This document shows, one piece after another, positions 10,701 to 20,940 of a DNA stretch of 64,000 bases. The notes beneath the pieces are model-generated. The model ran no database searches. It was given only the letters and a program-made list of their open reading frames with translations, and was not told the DNA's origin. Source of the DNA: Balanoglossus misakiensis (lineage: Eukaryota > Hemichordata); contig CM082596.2 of NCBI GenBank assembly GCA_040954595.2, positions 9,300,001-9,364,000 on the forward strand, in the 5' to 3' direction. The translations under genes and the position numbers were made by a program. The stretch's first letter is position 1. The number at the start of each line of letters is the position of its first letter.

Positions 10701-11250
10701 TTTGACCTACTCTTTCTCTCGGAATACAGGATTTTGACGCAGAGTTTGCTTGTGTGAGTTTAATTTTACCTTTTCTTTCTCTCGGAATACAGGATTTTGA
10801 CGCAGAGTGTCAATGCGTGATTTCAATTTGACCTTCTCTTTCTCTCGGAATACAGGATTTTGACGCAAAATTTGCTTGTGTGAGTTTAATTTCACCTTTT
10901 CTGTCTCTCGGAATACAGGATTTTGACGCAGAGTGTTAATGCGTGATTTCAATTTGACCTTCTCTTTCTCTCGGAATACAGTATTTTTACGCAGAGTTTG
11001 TTTGTGTGAGTTTAATTTCACCTTCTCTTTCTCTCGGAATGAAGGATTTTGACGCAGGATTTGTATGTGTGATTGCAATTTTTCCTTCTCTCTCTTTCTA
11101 AATTGTGGGTTTGCACGTATTGTTCTTTTTTGATATTGTTGCGATAACCTTTCTCTGTCTCTGTATTCTACATTCTGGCGCAATGTCTTTATATGTGCTT
11201 TCACTTTTGACTTTTCTCTCTCTTTGAAGTCAGGATTTTGTCTTTGTGCA
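10160..11250 (-). repeat. 60-bp coding minisatellite in the Helentron ORF
   Basis: About 18 tandem units of 60 bp, arranged mostly as alternating A/B pairs (120 bp), each encoding a basic 20-residue module such as TLRQNPVFREKEKVKLKSRIN. Outer copies are diverged and inner copies nearly identical, as expected from unequal exchange. The frame is kept because the period is a multiple of three. The Lys/Arg/Glu-rich modules look helical and could bind nucleic acid; that is inference. Confidence 0.9.
10707..10709 (-). other. Nonsense codon splitting the Helentron ORF
   Basis: In the repeat unit the consensus REKEKVKL reads REKE-stop-VKL: AAG has become TAG. Every sibling unit has AAG here, and the frame is the same on both sides, so this is a point mutation and not a gene boundary. 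A sequencing error is possible. Confidence 0.85.
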
Positions 11251-12521
11251 CATTTCCTCTCCTTGTCTCTCTTTCTTTCATTGGCTTTAAATGAAGAATC
11301 CTGTCTTTTCAACCGTTTGTATTCTCTGTCATATACCTTTCTTGATTTTCTTTTACATGAACCTGATGGAAGAGCATCAATGGTATTAGAAGTTTGCATA
11401 CACTGTTTATTAGCTTGTAATTGTTTTTGTGACTCGAAGTAGTTGTCTAACAGGTCTGAATGCCTTTGAGTCCGTTGATACAGTCTCTGAGAAGATGAAC
11501 TCTCTATATGAATGGTTAATTCTTGAAGTTCATAAGGTGTCATGTTATTGAAGTTAAGGTTACGAAATAATGAATACAAATAGTTTGTTAAATCATTTAG
11601 AGTCGGACAACTCAATAACATACTTGAGCCGTCAGAACATTGGAAACCATGTGAGTTTCGACTATGAGAATCAAATACGAAGTATTTGCCATCTGTTGCA
11701 GAAAGGGCCATGCTGTAGCCACCAAGTGTTAACATAACTGAGTTACTAGAATTGAACATGTTAATCATAGCATCTCTGAACACCATACATCCTTGGTCAT
11801 CATAGTCAGACATACAGTCTAACATTCCAAAGTACAGTCTTCCTTGTGTAATATTGTACTGCACAGAATTCATGTGAACAGTATTGGGCAATTCATCACA
11901 CATTAGTATTTCAGAAAATAATTTATTACTTGCTCTGAGGTCATTTGTGGTTTTAATGTATAAATTATCACCAGCATGTAAAATGTGATCTAAGTCATTA
12001 GATGTCAATGTCATCTCTCTTTCTTTTGATATGCAAAGGAAAGCAAGGGCATTACAAGTACATTGTCTACCTCGTGAATTTATGCTAAAAATATCATTGC
12101 CTTGATGAAAACTACCTTGGAGTACACTGTCTATTGTGTAACTTTCCCAGTGTAAAGTGTGACTATTGTGGGAGGAGTATAATTCTTGTTTGTCATGCGC
12201 ATCATTTGCACTGTAGTATACACAAGAAGAATTTTGATTTGACACACTGGTCGAAGAATTCTTATTGAAGGTTGTAACTGATTGAGTGGTATTAAAACTT
12301 TCGATAATGGTACTTGAAGATGTAGACATATTATTGCTGTATGGTTCTATGCTTGACGATATTGATGTATTGTTATTGGCATTGCCGTACGAATCTGACT
12401 TCTTGAATGTTCCTTGTAGCACAGGGTGTTTTACTTTACTGGATCCACCCAAACCAGAATCAGACCCAGCTGATATGATTGGTCCATCAGCCTGTTTAAA
12501 AATAAACAAGATAAGCGACAA
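10707..12521 (-). CDS. Helentron polyprotein N-terminal part: cysteine-protease-like domain and basic repeats
   Basis: This 604-codon segment shares its frame with the next ORF. After a Ser/Asn-rich leader of about 120 residues comes a domain with GSFHQGNDIF, RGRQCTCNALAFLC (near 12065) and YFVFDSHSRN (near 11670). A Gln-Gly, Cys-x-Cys-Asn-Ala and Asp-Ser-His arrangement recalls papain-fold deubiquitinating proteases of the OTU or MEROPS C76 type, with Cys and His as the likely catalytic pair. The last ~190 residues are 20-residue units of the kind LRQNPVFREKEKVKLNSH. The ORF may begin by splicing at 12491, because the ATG at 12521 lies just upstream of the acceptor-like site. The protease call is motif inference; OTU-like proteases are known in some Helentrons. 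Confidence 0.7.
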   Translation of the reverse strand: MSLILFIFKQADGPIISAGSDSGLGGSSKVKHPVLQGTFKKSDSYGNANNNTSISSSIEPYSNNMSTSSSTIIESFNTTQSVTTFNKNSSTSVSNQNSSCVYYSANDAHDKQELYSSHNSHTLHWESYTIDSVLQGSFHQGNDIFSINSRGRQCTCNALAFLCISKEREMTLTSNDLDHILHAGDNLYIKTTNDLRASNKLFSEILMCDELPNTVHMNSVQYNITQGRLYFGMLDCMSDYDDQGCMVFRDAMINMFNSSNSVMLTLGGYSMALSATDGKYFVFDSHSRNSHGFQCSDGSSMLLSCPTLNDLTNYLYSLFRNLNFNNMTPYELQELTIHIESSSSQRLYQRTQRHSDLLDNYFESQKQLQANKQCMQTSNTIDALPSGSCKRKSRKVYDREYKRLKRQDSSFKANERKRDKERKCAQRQNPDFKEREKSKVKAHIKTLRQNVEYRDRERLSQQYQKRTIRANPQFRKREKEKLQSHIQILRQNPSFREKEKVKLNSHKQTLRKNTVFREKEKVKLKSRINTLRQNPVFRETEKVKLNSHKQILRQNPVFREKEKVKLKSRIDTLRQNPVFREKEKVKLNSHKQTLRQNPVFREKE

Positions 12522-12524
12522 TTA

Positions 12525-14225
12525 GAAAATACAGTTACCTTTAATTTTCATCACATGTCCTTATTTGACCCCTGATGAGTACTATGACAATGAGAGCCAA
12601 TGACAGGTCAATTTTGCGTCATATTCAAATTGGTTTTGTGTATATCATGTACATATAAGTACTATCACTAGTATTTACATTGCAAATGTGTTCAATTAAG
12701 CTTTTGTATAAATTTGTTGTAATTTCAATACAATTTGCAAAATATAGCTACTTGCATTATATTTTTATATCAAATGTGGACAAAGACATTGCACAAATTA
12801 GTAACATGGCTATTGTCACACACCTTATCAATAACTACTAGCAGCACAGGGTTGGCCTGCCATAACATTGTCTTACACTTATGTTTCACAATCATTCGAA
12901 AGCTCATTGCAACATTGAAATTATATCACCTACAAACCTCACCTTTCTACAAAGTTCCATATCAAATAAAACTTTCCCACATAAATCTTTTCCAGTTGAA
13001 CCTTTTGAAACCACACACTTTACCTGACAAATTGAGTCGGGAAAGTTGAACGTACCCTCTATCTACTCTGAAACTACCAAGTTTAAAACAAACTTCAAAA
13101 CTGGAAAAGGTTTGTGCATATGACTTTTCCCATATAATTACATTGAGAATACCTAGAAAACTCACTTCTACTATTTCTATGAAATTTTACACATAGCTCA
13201 ATCAAATAAAAATAAATGCATCCATCAAATATCGTTTGGTCACTGTATTTTTTTAGATAAACTTTACAAGTGTTTCGCCCATAGATACACCCTCACTGAA
13301 TATGCTGCCTCAGCAATTTTCCTCAATTATCAACAAAATTCATGGCCTTGTATTTCAAAAGCAAACGCAGTGACATGAGAAGCCAATAATCCAAAATTGA
13401 AGACATAACATTACTTTCGATTTTACTGATCATTACGGACTAGCTGCTAAAGCCTACCCTGCGACCAAACAGTGACCTTGACCAACTTTCACCTGCTCAA
13501 ATGAAGACCTCCTTTTCCTGTTTACAAGTATGTACAATTTTATAGTATGCAAATACACACATACCGATTTTTTCACAGCTGATTTTCTCCAATTCTTTTT
13601 CCTTGGCATAATTCTGACCTTAGTAGCAAAAGACAAGAATGTGATAATATCAATAACAGCATTTTAACATCATTGGTTAGACAACTTGAAACTGCCTAGA
13701 TAATATGCAAGTAAAAGCCTGGCAAAAATGTAACATGTACAATTGCTTAATTTTAACATACTCACACAACATATATTTCCATCATTTCTATAGGAGTAAT
13801 TGAAACTACAACATCAATATGACCATCACATGTTCTAGGACTTCCAAAATAGAGAAACACTATGAAAAACTTCAACTGAAAAATAGAATATGTAATATAA
13901 TTACCTTCAATTTGATAAAAAGTGATTCTTCAGGAGCTGGTTAAGTCTCTAACTGTTCCAAAACAATGACAGGAAGTGGCTGCTCATTAGGCTGTTCCTG
14001 GCACTGCCACTACTCCCTCACATTGCTGGCAACAGCAGCTTGATACTTTGGGGTTCAAAGTCAGCAGATAACAGCCAAGAATTTGGAATCCGCAATTACA
14101 GCATAGGGTATACTGGCACCGCCTTACGTTGAGAGGTTTGTCAACAATAATATAGTGCAATAGTGCAAACAATATGTTTAGATAGCAACAGATCTAAAGT
14201 TATTACAATAATGCCAACACATGTT
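12525..14225. other. AT-rich non-coding stretch
   Basis: Upstream flank of the Helentron. Only short spurious ORFs are present. It should contain the 5' end of the element and possibly a leader exon, but no terminus or hairpin could be placed by eye. Confidence 0.4.
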
Positions 14226-14230
14226 TTGAG

Positions 14231-14880
14231 GTCACGCAAAATTTGGGCAAGAAATTTTGACCCTATACTGGTCCATGTTCAACAAAAACCGAACCTATAG
14301 CCTTATTGGTTAGCCTGGAATTAGGTATGCACATAATTAATGAGATATGCAGGTGTCACAGGTGACCCCCAATTGCGGCTTTTCAATTTTAGTGCCAACC
14401 CTCCAAACGCCAAGTCTGTGCCTGCTCTGGATGTCAAGATATGGTAATGTAGGTCAAAGGTCACCTGAGGTCATGCAAAATTTGGGCAAGAAATTTTGAC
14501 CCTATACTGGTCCATGTTCAACAAAAACCGAACCTATAGCCTTATTGGTTAGCCTGGAATTAGGTATGCACATAATTAATGAGATATGCAGGTGTCACAG
14601 GTGACCCCCAATTTCGGCTTTTCAATTTTAGTCCCAACCCTCCAAACGCCAACTCTGTACCTGCTCTGGATGCCGAGATATAGGAAAGTAGGTCAAAGGT
14701 CACCTGAGGTCACCCAAAATTTGGGCAAGAAATTTTGACCCTATACTGGTCCATGTCCCACAAGAACAAAACCTCTAGCCCTATTAGTTAGCCCGGAATC
14801 AGGTATGCACATAATTAATGTGTTAAGCAGGTGTTACAGGTGAGCCCAAAAATTTCCCTTTTATTTTGGCCCCATTGTGC
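14231..14880. repeat. Tandem repeat, ~239-bp unit, about 2.7 copies
   Basis: The block starting GTCACGCAAAATTTGGGCAA recurs at 14231, 14470 and 14709 (period 239). Copies 1 and 2 are nearly identical over their full length; copy 3 is more diverged and fades near 14870. Each unit contains GGTCAAAGGTCACCTGAGGTCA, a direct repeat of nuclear-receptor-like AGGTCA half-sites. No ORF. Confidence 0.9.
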
Positions 14881-15129
14881 TCACTGACCAATAGACAATC
14901 ACTGTACAGGACTATTGCACAGACCAGAATTCCACAATAAGACGTGGACATAGCTTAACCATAGAGGTATAAGTAAAGGTATAAATTTAATAAAAAGACT
15001 AAACAAATCTTAAAAAATAAAACATCCATGATATCAACTTAACACTTACAGGTCGGTGTGAGGTTGACATATGGTACATGCATACCAATTTTCAAAGCAA
15101 TCTGACCAGTAATTGTTGACTTACAGAGT

Positions 15130-15405
15130 TTTGATCAATTCCACATTTTACAAGCTAATTTGCATATTTTTGGGCCTGGCAACTTCGTTTGGACAAACTC
15201 CAATCTACAGCCCTGCCTGCACCTACACACCAAATATTGAGTTGATACGCGCAGCGGTTTTCAAGTTTTTGATGTGGACGGACATACAGACATACATCCA
15301 TACATCCATACATCCATACATACATCCATACATACATACAGACGCAACCCATCCCATAAGGTCCCATGGTATATAGGCCTATACCAATGGGACCTAAAAA
15401 GGTAG
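15130..15405 (+). repeat. Dispersed repeat with (TACATCCA)n microsatellite and GTCCCAT end
   Basis: The sequence runs from about TTTACAAGCTAATTTGCATA through CTACAGCCCTGCCTGCACCT and GATGTGGACGGACATACAGA to a TACATCCA-type microsatellite (15288-15340) and CCCATAAGGTCCCATGG. A second copy lies in reverse at 59755-59910 with the same block order. It is a SINE- or MITE-like dispersed repeat; I saw no target duplication. It truncates the last exon of the gene on the minus strand at about 15402. Confidence 0.75.
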
Positions 15406-15649
15406 ATTTGAATCCAATCGCCGAGAATGTACTTCACAAAGATGTGGAAAATACTGCTTCCAGTCTTTGAGTGTGAAACAGTCGCCGAGATGCTGATGAG
15501 CAGTAGAGAAGAAACCTTCGACATCATCTGTTGTTGATGCCCTTGGGTGTTCTGGTGATGAACTGCTGTACCGTCGTCTTTCTTGGTCACATATGTTAGC
15601 AAATATGCCAACAAGAATCTCCCGTGTAAATCCACAAGCAGACCACTTC
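15394..15649 (-). CDS. 3' exon of a multi-exon gene of an uncharacterised multicopy family
   Basis: The acceptor TTTTTTCAG precedes 15649. The exon encodes KWSACGFTREILVGIFANIC, then EHPRASTTDDVEGFFSTAHQ and a Trp/Tyr/Phe-rich C-terminal block ending RRLDSNLPF and a stop. The EHPRAST-TDDVE-FF motif recurs, as I remember it, in large uncharacterised gene families of corals, lancelets and fish. The reading frame ends where a dispersed repeat begins, so the true C terminus seems to have been lost. It lies downstream of exons at 18.75-22.4 kb on the same strand, with a LINE between. Confidence 0.5.
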
Positions 15650-15821
15650 CTGAAAAAAGAGAACACAAGCAAGTAGAATAAGAAAAAGCACCAACTGCTG
15701 TGAAACACAACTGAATAATCATGTGATCATTATGGTCAATGAGGAGTGAATACTATAACGACTGAAATTTTTTTCATGCTTACATGTTCACATCAATGGT
15801 AGATAAATCTAAGCATTTCCG

Positions 15822-18755
15822 GTGCCATGGTCAATCAATCAATCGATCAATCAGAGAAATTTGTATAGCGTCAGTATCTATAACAAGTGTCATACTCAAA
15901 GGCGCTTGTGCTCATTGGCCCACACCATATGCTCCTGCGAAATAATGCGTCCTCAGTCTTTTCTTAAAGATACTCAAACTTGGAGCTTGACGAATGTCTT
16001 GTGGCAGAGAGTTCCACAGTTTCGGTGCAGCATGTGAGAATGCTCGGCCACCGTATGAAGAACGTTTGTACATTGTAGTGCATAAAAGGCTCTTATTAGC
16101 TGAACGAAGCCTGCGACCAGGAGAATATGTCCGAATGAGATCGCGGATATAGTTCGGAGCGAGATTATTTAAGGCTTTGTATGTGAGCAGATTAATGTTA
16201 TACTCTATCCTGTGGCGAACTGGTAACCAATGAAGAAGTTGAAGAACTGGCGTTATATGGGCAGACTTCCTGGACCGAGTTATGATTCTTGCAGCTGTAT
16301 TTTGTGTGCGTTGTAGAAGGTTCAGACTGCTTTCTGGTAGACCATACAGTAATGCATTACCATAGTCGAGTTTCGCTGCCAAAATAGCATGAGTCACTGT
16401 TTGACATGTTGCTTTGTTAAGAAATTTCAGGATTTGTCCGACACGGCGAAAGTGGTAATATATTGATTGACAAGTTTTCTTGATGTGATCTTTATACATG
16501 TGCGTATTGTCAAATATTACACCAATATTGCGAGCTGATTTAACGACGGGAACAGAGCTTGAACCAATGGTAATCTTGTCAATAGCATCAGCAGAATGAT
16601 GAAATTGTGAACGAATAAGTAGAATCTCAGTTTTGGAGTCGTTGAGTTGAAGCTTGTTTTGGGTCATCCAGTCCTTAAGATCACGGATACAGGCCTCAAT
16701 GGATGCTATAGCGGAAGATGAATCAGTGTGAGAGAAGGCAAGGTAAATCTGATTGTCATCTGCATATTGATGGAATTGTAGGTTGTGCTGACGAATAAGC
16801 TTTCCCAACGGAGAAATATAGATTGTGAACAAAATGGGGCCAAGAACTGAACCCTGTGGCACTCCAAAACGAACATGTGATGGTTGACTGGTGATCTTGT
16901 CTATTATTATGGATTGGTCTCGATTTTTGAGGTAGGATGCAAACCACTCGAGTGCCATATCAGTAATGCCAAGACTGGATAGCCTTCTTAACAGTAGATC
17001 GTGGTCGATGGTGTCGAAGGCAGCCGATAAATCCAAGAGAATAAGGAGTACACATTTTCCAGAATCGATGGCTAAGCAGATGTCATTGTGAACTTTTAGT
17101 AGAGCTGTTTCGGTGCTATGATATTTCCTGTATGCAGACTGCAATGGTTCCATTAGTGAATTCGTGGTGAGATATGTATTGAGTTGAACGGCAACGATCT
17201 TCTCGAGGACCTTTGAGAGAAATGGCAGGTTAGAAACTGGTCGATAGTTTTTAAGTATGTTATTATCCAGGGTGGTCTTTTTGATTAGTGGTGTAACAAC
17301 TGTATGCTTGAAGGATTGTGGAACGTCACCTGATTGTAGAGAAAGATTTATTGTATTGGTCACGAATGGTAGCAGCACATCCAGGCTCTCTTTAAGTAGT
17401 GAAGTTGGAATCGGGTCAAGGCAGCAGGATTTCGTTGGAGACTTTGTGATGATGTGAAGTACTTGTTGACTATCAACTGGCTGAAAAGTATTCAGAGTAG
17501 CACCGCTGTGCGCTTCTAAGTCGTTGAATTTGGTGGATATTTTGCTATTGTCCAAGGTGATACGAATGTCTTCAATTTTCTGAATAAAATACTGGCTGAA
17601 CCGATCTAAAAGTTCTGTAGTTGACGTATGATTTGGAAGCTGTCTTGGGTTGCTGAATAATGTTGAAATTGTCCGGAATAAAGATTTCTGATCTTTGGCA
17701 TTTTCCTCTATAAGATTGGTGTAGAAGTTGCACTTGGTCTTACGTATCAGGCTGTTGACTTGACAACAATTTTCCTTGTAAATTTGGTAATGTATTTCTA
17801 GCCTTGTATTCCTCCATTTCCGTTCTGCAGATCTACGCTGTCTCTTTGCCTGATCTATCTCACTGGTATACCACTTTGCATTTGGACGATCAACGATGAT
17901 GCGTGTCCTAAGAGGTGCGTGCTTATTAAGCAAATAAGACAGGTTGGTATTATATGTTGAAATGGCAGACTGCACGCTAGATGGCGGTTGACATAATTCA
18001 GGGATTGAGGCTATGTCATCTCTAAAATCACTTGTAGAGATTGCTGATATCTGGTGATATGTCACTTCACGTCTGGTAATGGGTGTCTTTGGAAACACCA
18101 ATTTCGCATGGACTGGACTATGATCGGAGATATTGTGGGCATCAACAAAAATGGAATCAACAACTTTATCAGAATTTGTGATAACAAGGTCTAAGGTGTG
18201 TCCACGTAGATGGGTTGGTTCATGAACCCACTGAGTGAGACCACATGAATCAACAATGTCAGTGAACTTCGTGGCATCAGAGTTGCGTGGGTCATCAACA
18301 GAAAAGTTGAAATCAGCAACGATGAAAAGATGATCAAATGATACACATTTCTCCATGGTGGTACCAAACTCTGACAGAAACTGCGAAACAGTGAATTTGT
18401 TTTTAGACGTTGGGCGGTGGACGATATACGATAACAAGTCTGAGAGAAATGCCCATGTATACCAGGGTGGCAATTGTTGCTTCAAACGATTTAATATTCT
18501 TCATCGGTATCCAGGATGAGAGCTTTATAGATGACGTATAAATGAGTGCGATTCCACCACCGGGTGATGTATTACGTGGTGTATGCTTGAATGAGTATCC
18601 TCTGGGAGCACACTCATTGATAATATGGTCGTCTGCTACTTCTTTCATCCATGTTTCTGTCAATGCTAGTAAATCAATGTCCTTTTCAATTATGTAATCA
18701 GTGGCTTTGTTACAAACAGATCTAACATTCCAAGTCGTGAGCATAGTAACAGCTC
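15822..18755 (-). mobile_element. CR1/L2-group LINE retrotransposon, 5'-truncated
   Basis: Read right to left: endonuclease domain, reverse transcriptase, a short 3' UTR and a terminal (TCAA)n-type microsatellite at 15832-15853. A short tetranucleotide repeat instead of poly(A) at the 3' end is typical of CR1/L2-related non-LTR elements. No ORF1 is present and the copy begins at the endonuclease start, consistent with 5' truncation. Its left side falls in non-coding sequence and its right side abuts the exon coding YRYILDELL. Confidence 0.85.
15912..18744 (-). pseudogene. LINE endonuclease-reverse transcriptase ORF2 with one frameshift
   Basis: Two overlapping frames (18744-18403 and 18485-15912) join across a CCC run near 18411-18415, where one extra C breaks the frame. 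The first frame has TTWNVRSVCNK, LTETW and VIVYRPPP. The second continues with FIVADFNFSVDD, LDLVITNSD and ISDHSPVHAK, completing an APE-type endonuclease; the usual Gly of GDFN is Ala here. The reverse transcriptase has LLDLSAAFDTIDH, FGVPQGSVLGPILF and YADDNQIYLAF (near residue 573). The C-terminal part after the RT ends SIFKKRLRTHYF. The copy is young: only one indel in about 940 codons. Confidence 0.9.
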
Positions 18756-18880
18756 ATCCAGAATATACCTGTACATGTTCATATTAGCTTTTCGTCTCTC
18801 ATCTTGTGTCATACCCCTGCCATCACTTGCCCTGTGCCACTGTGCAATAGTATAAACATGTTCATATTCTGGTTGGTACC
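18756..18880 (-). CDS. Exon of the multicopy-family gene, cut by the LINE
   Basis: A CTTCTACAG acceptor precedes 18880. The exon encodes RYQPEYEHVYTIAQWHRASD, then GRGMTQDERRKANMNMYRYI and LDEL, at which point LINE sequence begins. In this family the W-H-x-A-x-D-G-R-G-x-[ST]-Q motif precedes the FTRE...TTDDVE block found in the 15394-15649 exon. I conclude the LINE landed in or at the very end of this exon. Confidence 0.55.
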
Positions 18881-18953
18881 TGTAGAAGGAAGATAAATAA
18901 AACATATGGACTGTAAAATTCAATTTAATGAAATTGTGAAAATTTCCTGATTA

Positions 18954-19055
18954 CAGTGAAACCTGTCTATTAAGGACACCTCTCGGACTTGAAAATCTGT
19001 CCTTAATAGAGAGGTGTTCTTATTAGAGAGGTGTCCGTTATGACAGGTTTCACTG
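18954..19055. mobile_element. 102-bp MITE with CAGTGAAACCTGTC inverted ends, TA target site
   Basis: The left end CAGTGAAACCTGTCTATTAAGG and right end TGACAGGTTTCACTG are inverted. Arms extend over about 45 bp each (GGACACCTCTC versus GAGAGGTGTCC), so the element is almost a hairpin. TA flanks both sides, as in Tc1/mariner-type insertions. It lies in an intron of the minus-strand gene. Confidence 0.85.
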
Positions 19056-19251
19056 TAACCCACCTCATCCACAGTCTGTGCTCTCATTTGTCAAATGATA
19101 GTCACATGGTATACGTTTTTTGTTGTTGTGCTGATCCATATAAAACAACTTCTTCAGGCATCAGTTTGAAAAATGATGCCTGCTCACTTCAAAAACAATA
19201 TATGTATATAATGTGTAAAAATTGACTGCAGGTCTACCAAACATAACATAC

Positions 19252-19442
19252 CCGTGACTCAATAACCAGTTTGCAACTTGTAAGTTAAGGAGCTTCTCAC
19301 AATCTCCAACACACTGCTTGTTTGAACCTGTCAATGCGTCATCAGTGATACCTGTTGATGGATCATCTGCAGCTTCTTTCAGACGCTTCATCTTAAAACC
19401 ACGCTTCTTTGGCCCACCTTGCCTGGTTGAATCTGCAATTCT
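19252..19442 (-). CDS. Exon of the multicopy-family gene
   Basis: The acceptor TATTTTACAG and donor GTATGT frame a 191-nt exon. It encodes RIADSTRQGGPKKRGFKMKR, then a segment with CVGDCEKLLNLQVANWLLSH. Function unknown. It is placed between the 20.25-20.48 kb and 18.75-18.88 kb exons on the same strand. Confidence 0.5.
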
Positions 19443-20255
19443 CTGTAAAATAAAAAATAGCAAAACAAAAATTAAATATTAAAATATGTTCATGTCTTAT
19501 GGCTTTAATTTGACTGACCAATAAAAAAAATTAAAATACAAGTATATTTGTGATGATACTTTTTATGTATGTACTACTTCACATGAAATCCACTAAGCAT
19601 TCTCAAAATAACTTTTTTTAACATTTTACTATAAGGAAAAAAACCATGGCAAAGAAATTTGAAACAAAGTACATGTACCTGCAGACTTTACACTCCTCTA
19701 TACCCTACCTTCAAAATATGGTTGTGATCTTCCCTCTCTCCAAACTTTGCCTGTGTAATAGGATGTACCTCAGCTACATAGAAATTTTCCCTGAAGTTAA
19801 TGCCATCCTCAGTATAATCACTAACTAACTTTGCAAATTTGTACTGAGCTACGACTGATCTCAACTTTTCTGCTAGATTCTCACTATGACCTAAATATAA
19901 AACAAATCATACACTACTATCATTTGATGTCAAGTACATTTAACCTTATTTTTATCTGTATACGCAATCTAATTTCTCATGTTATGAAATTATATAAAAC
20001 GAGATTAGTTATTAGACCCATTGAAAGTTGATTAAGGTCTAGACAACACAAGTTCAAACTTAATGACCTTAATTATCACATCTGTAATACACTGTGATGC
20101 TGTTTTACATATACCCTCAGAATGGAGCAAATGTTGATTTAAGAAACCAAATTGAAGTTGAATCATTGCAAACACGTAAAATTCTAATAAAAAAATGTCC
20201 TCTTCTCTCATCTAAAGTGCAATGGTTCCTACCCTTGGTATTATATGTGACATAC

Positions 20256-20483
20256 CTGGTCTCCAGGTTTCTTGCAGATAGGTCTGTGTTTTCCACATCG
20301 GATGAAAATCAGGGTCATTATGATCCCTGTCTCTCCATACTTGAGGTACTTGGCTAACCCGTAAAAGAGAAGCTATCTGATGAATGTCCATCCCTTGTTC
20401 CTGACATAAAACAATACGTTGGATGGCTTTTTCAGGCAGATATGGGTTGTTTGCTTTGGGACGGAGACTTCCATCAGGACAGA
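20256..20483 (-). CDS. Exon of the multicopy-family gene, helix-turn-helix-like
   Basis: The acceptor CTTTCAATAG and donor GTATGT delimit a 228-nt exon. It encodes CPDGSLRPKANNPYLPEKAI, then QRIVLCQEQGMDIHQIASLL and RVSQVPQVWRDRD. The stretch of hydrophobic helices followed by LLRVS resembles a helix-turn-helix of transposase or resolvase type, but the overall protein is uncharacterised. Confidence 0.5.
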
Positions 20484-20796
20484 CTATTGAAAGAGATGAC
20501 AAGATGATCTTCAAATCCGCATTCTACATGATTTGTTAGTTTTCGAATGATTCTTATTCAGGAACATAACAAACAGTATATTATTATACAGTATACATGT
20601 ATTATTATACTGCCAAGTAATGAAAACAAAAATGATATGGCAGTTATTGTGCTTGTTTCAAATGTATAGAGGACAAAAATTACTCAGGCAATGTTTAATG
20701 ACTGTGTTAATGCCAACGTATGTGATTATACTCTGCAGTACAATTTATTTTGTTTATGGTAATAACACCAGAAGGTCAAAAATGTTATTATTTTAC

Positions 20797-20940
20797 CTTC
20801 AACTGTTAGCATTTTAACCATTTCCTCAACAGGCTTTCTTTTAAACTCTGCTTTGGCCTCCTTTTGCAAGGCCCAAATTGAGATTGGGCGACTCCTTCCA
20901 GTTGTTCCTAATGAATTGAACTCTCCATCTGTCACTAAAC
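20797..20940 (-). CDS. Exon of the multicopy-family gene
   Basis: The acceptor CCCTGTAG and donor GTAAAA delimit a 144-nt exon. It encodes GLVTDGEFNSLGTTGRSRPI and then SIWALQKEAKAEFKRKPVEE. The T-D-G-E-F-N-S block in front of a basic helix is, from memory, characteristic of the same multicopy invertebrate/fish family. No catalytic function can be assigned. Confidence 0.5.

Larger units (their letters stand above)
4641..12521 (-). mobile_element. Helentron-type rolling-circle transposon, coding part
   Basis: One reading frame runs from 12521 to 4641, interrupted only by TAG at 10707-10709. It encodes, in order, a cysteine-protease-like domain, a basic repeat region, Cys-rich DUF6570/Helitron-N-like sequence, HUH/Y2 Rep, SF1 helicase, and an exonuclease-endonuclease-phosphatase (EEP) domain. 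A C-terminal EEP fused to RepHel is the known mark of Helentrons as opposed to canonical Helitrons. An acceptor-like TTTTTAAACAG just before 12491 suggests an upstream exon. I could not place the element termini. Confidence 0.85.

Noticed and set aside
15155-15367. ORFs encoding MDVCMDVWMYGC-like peptides
   Set aside because: Translation of the TACATCCA microsatellite.
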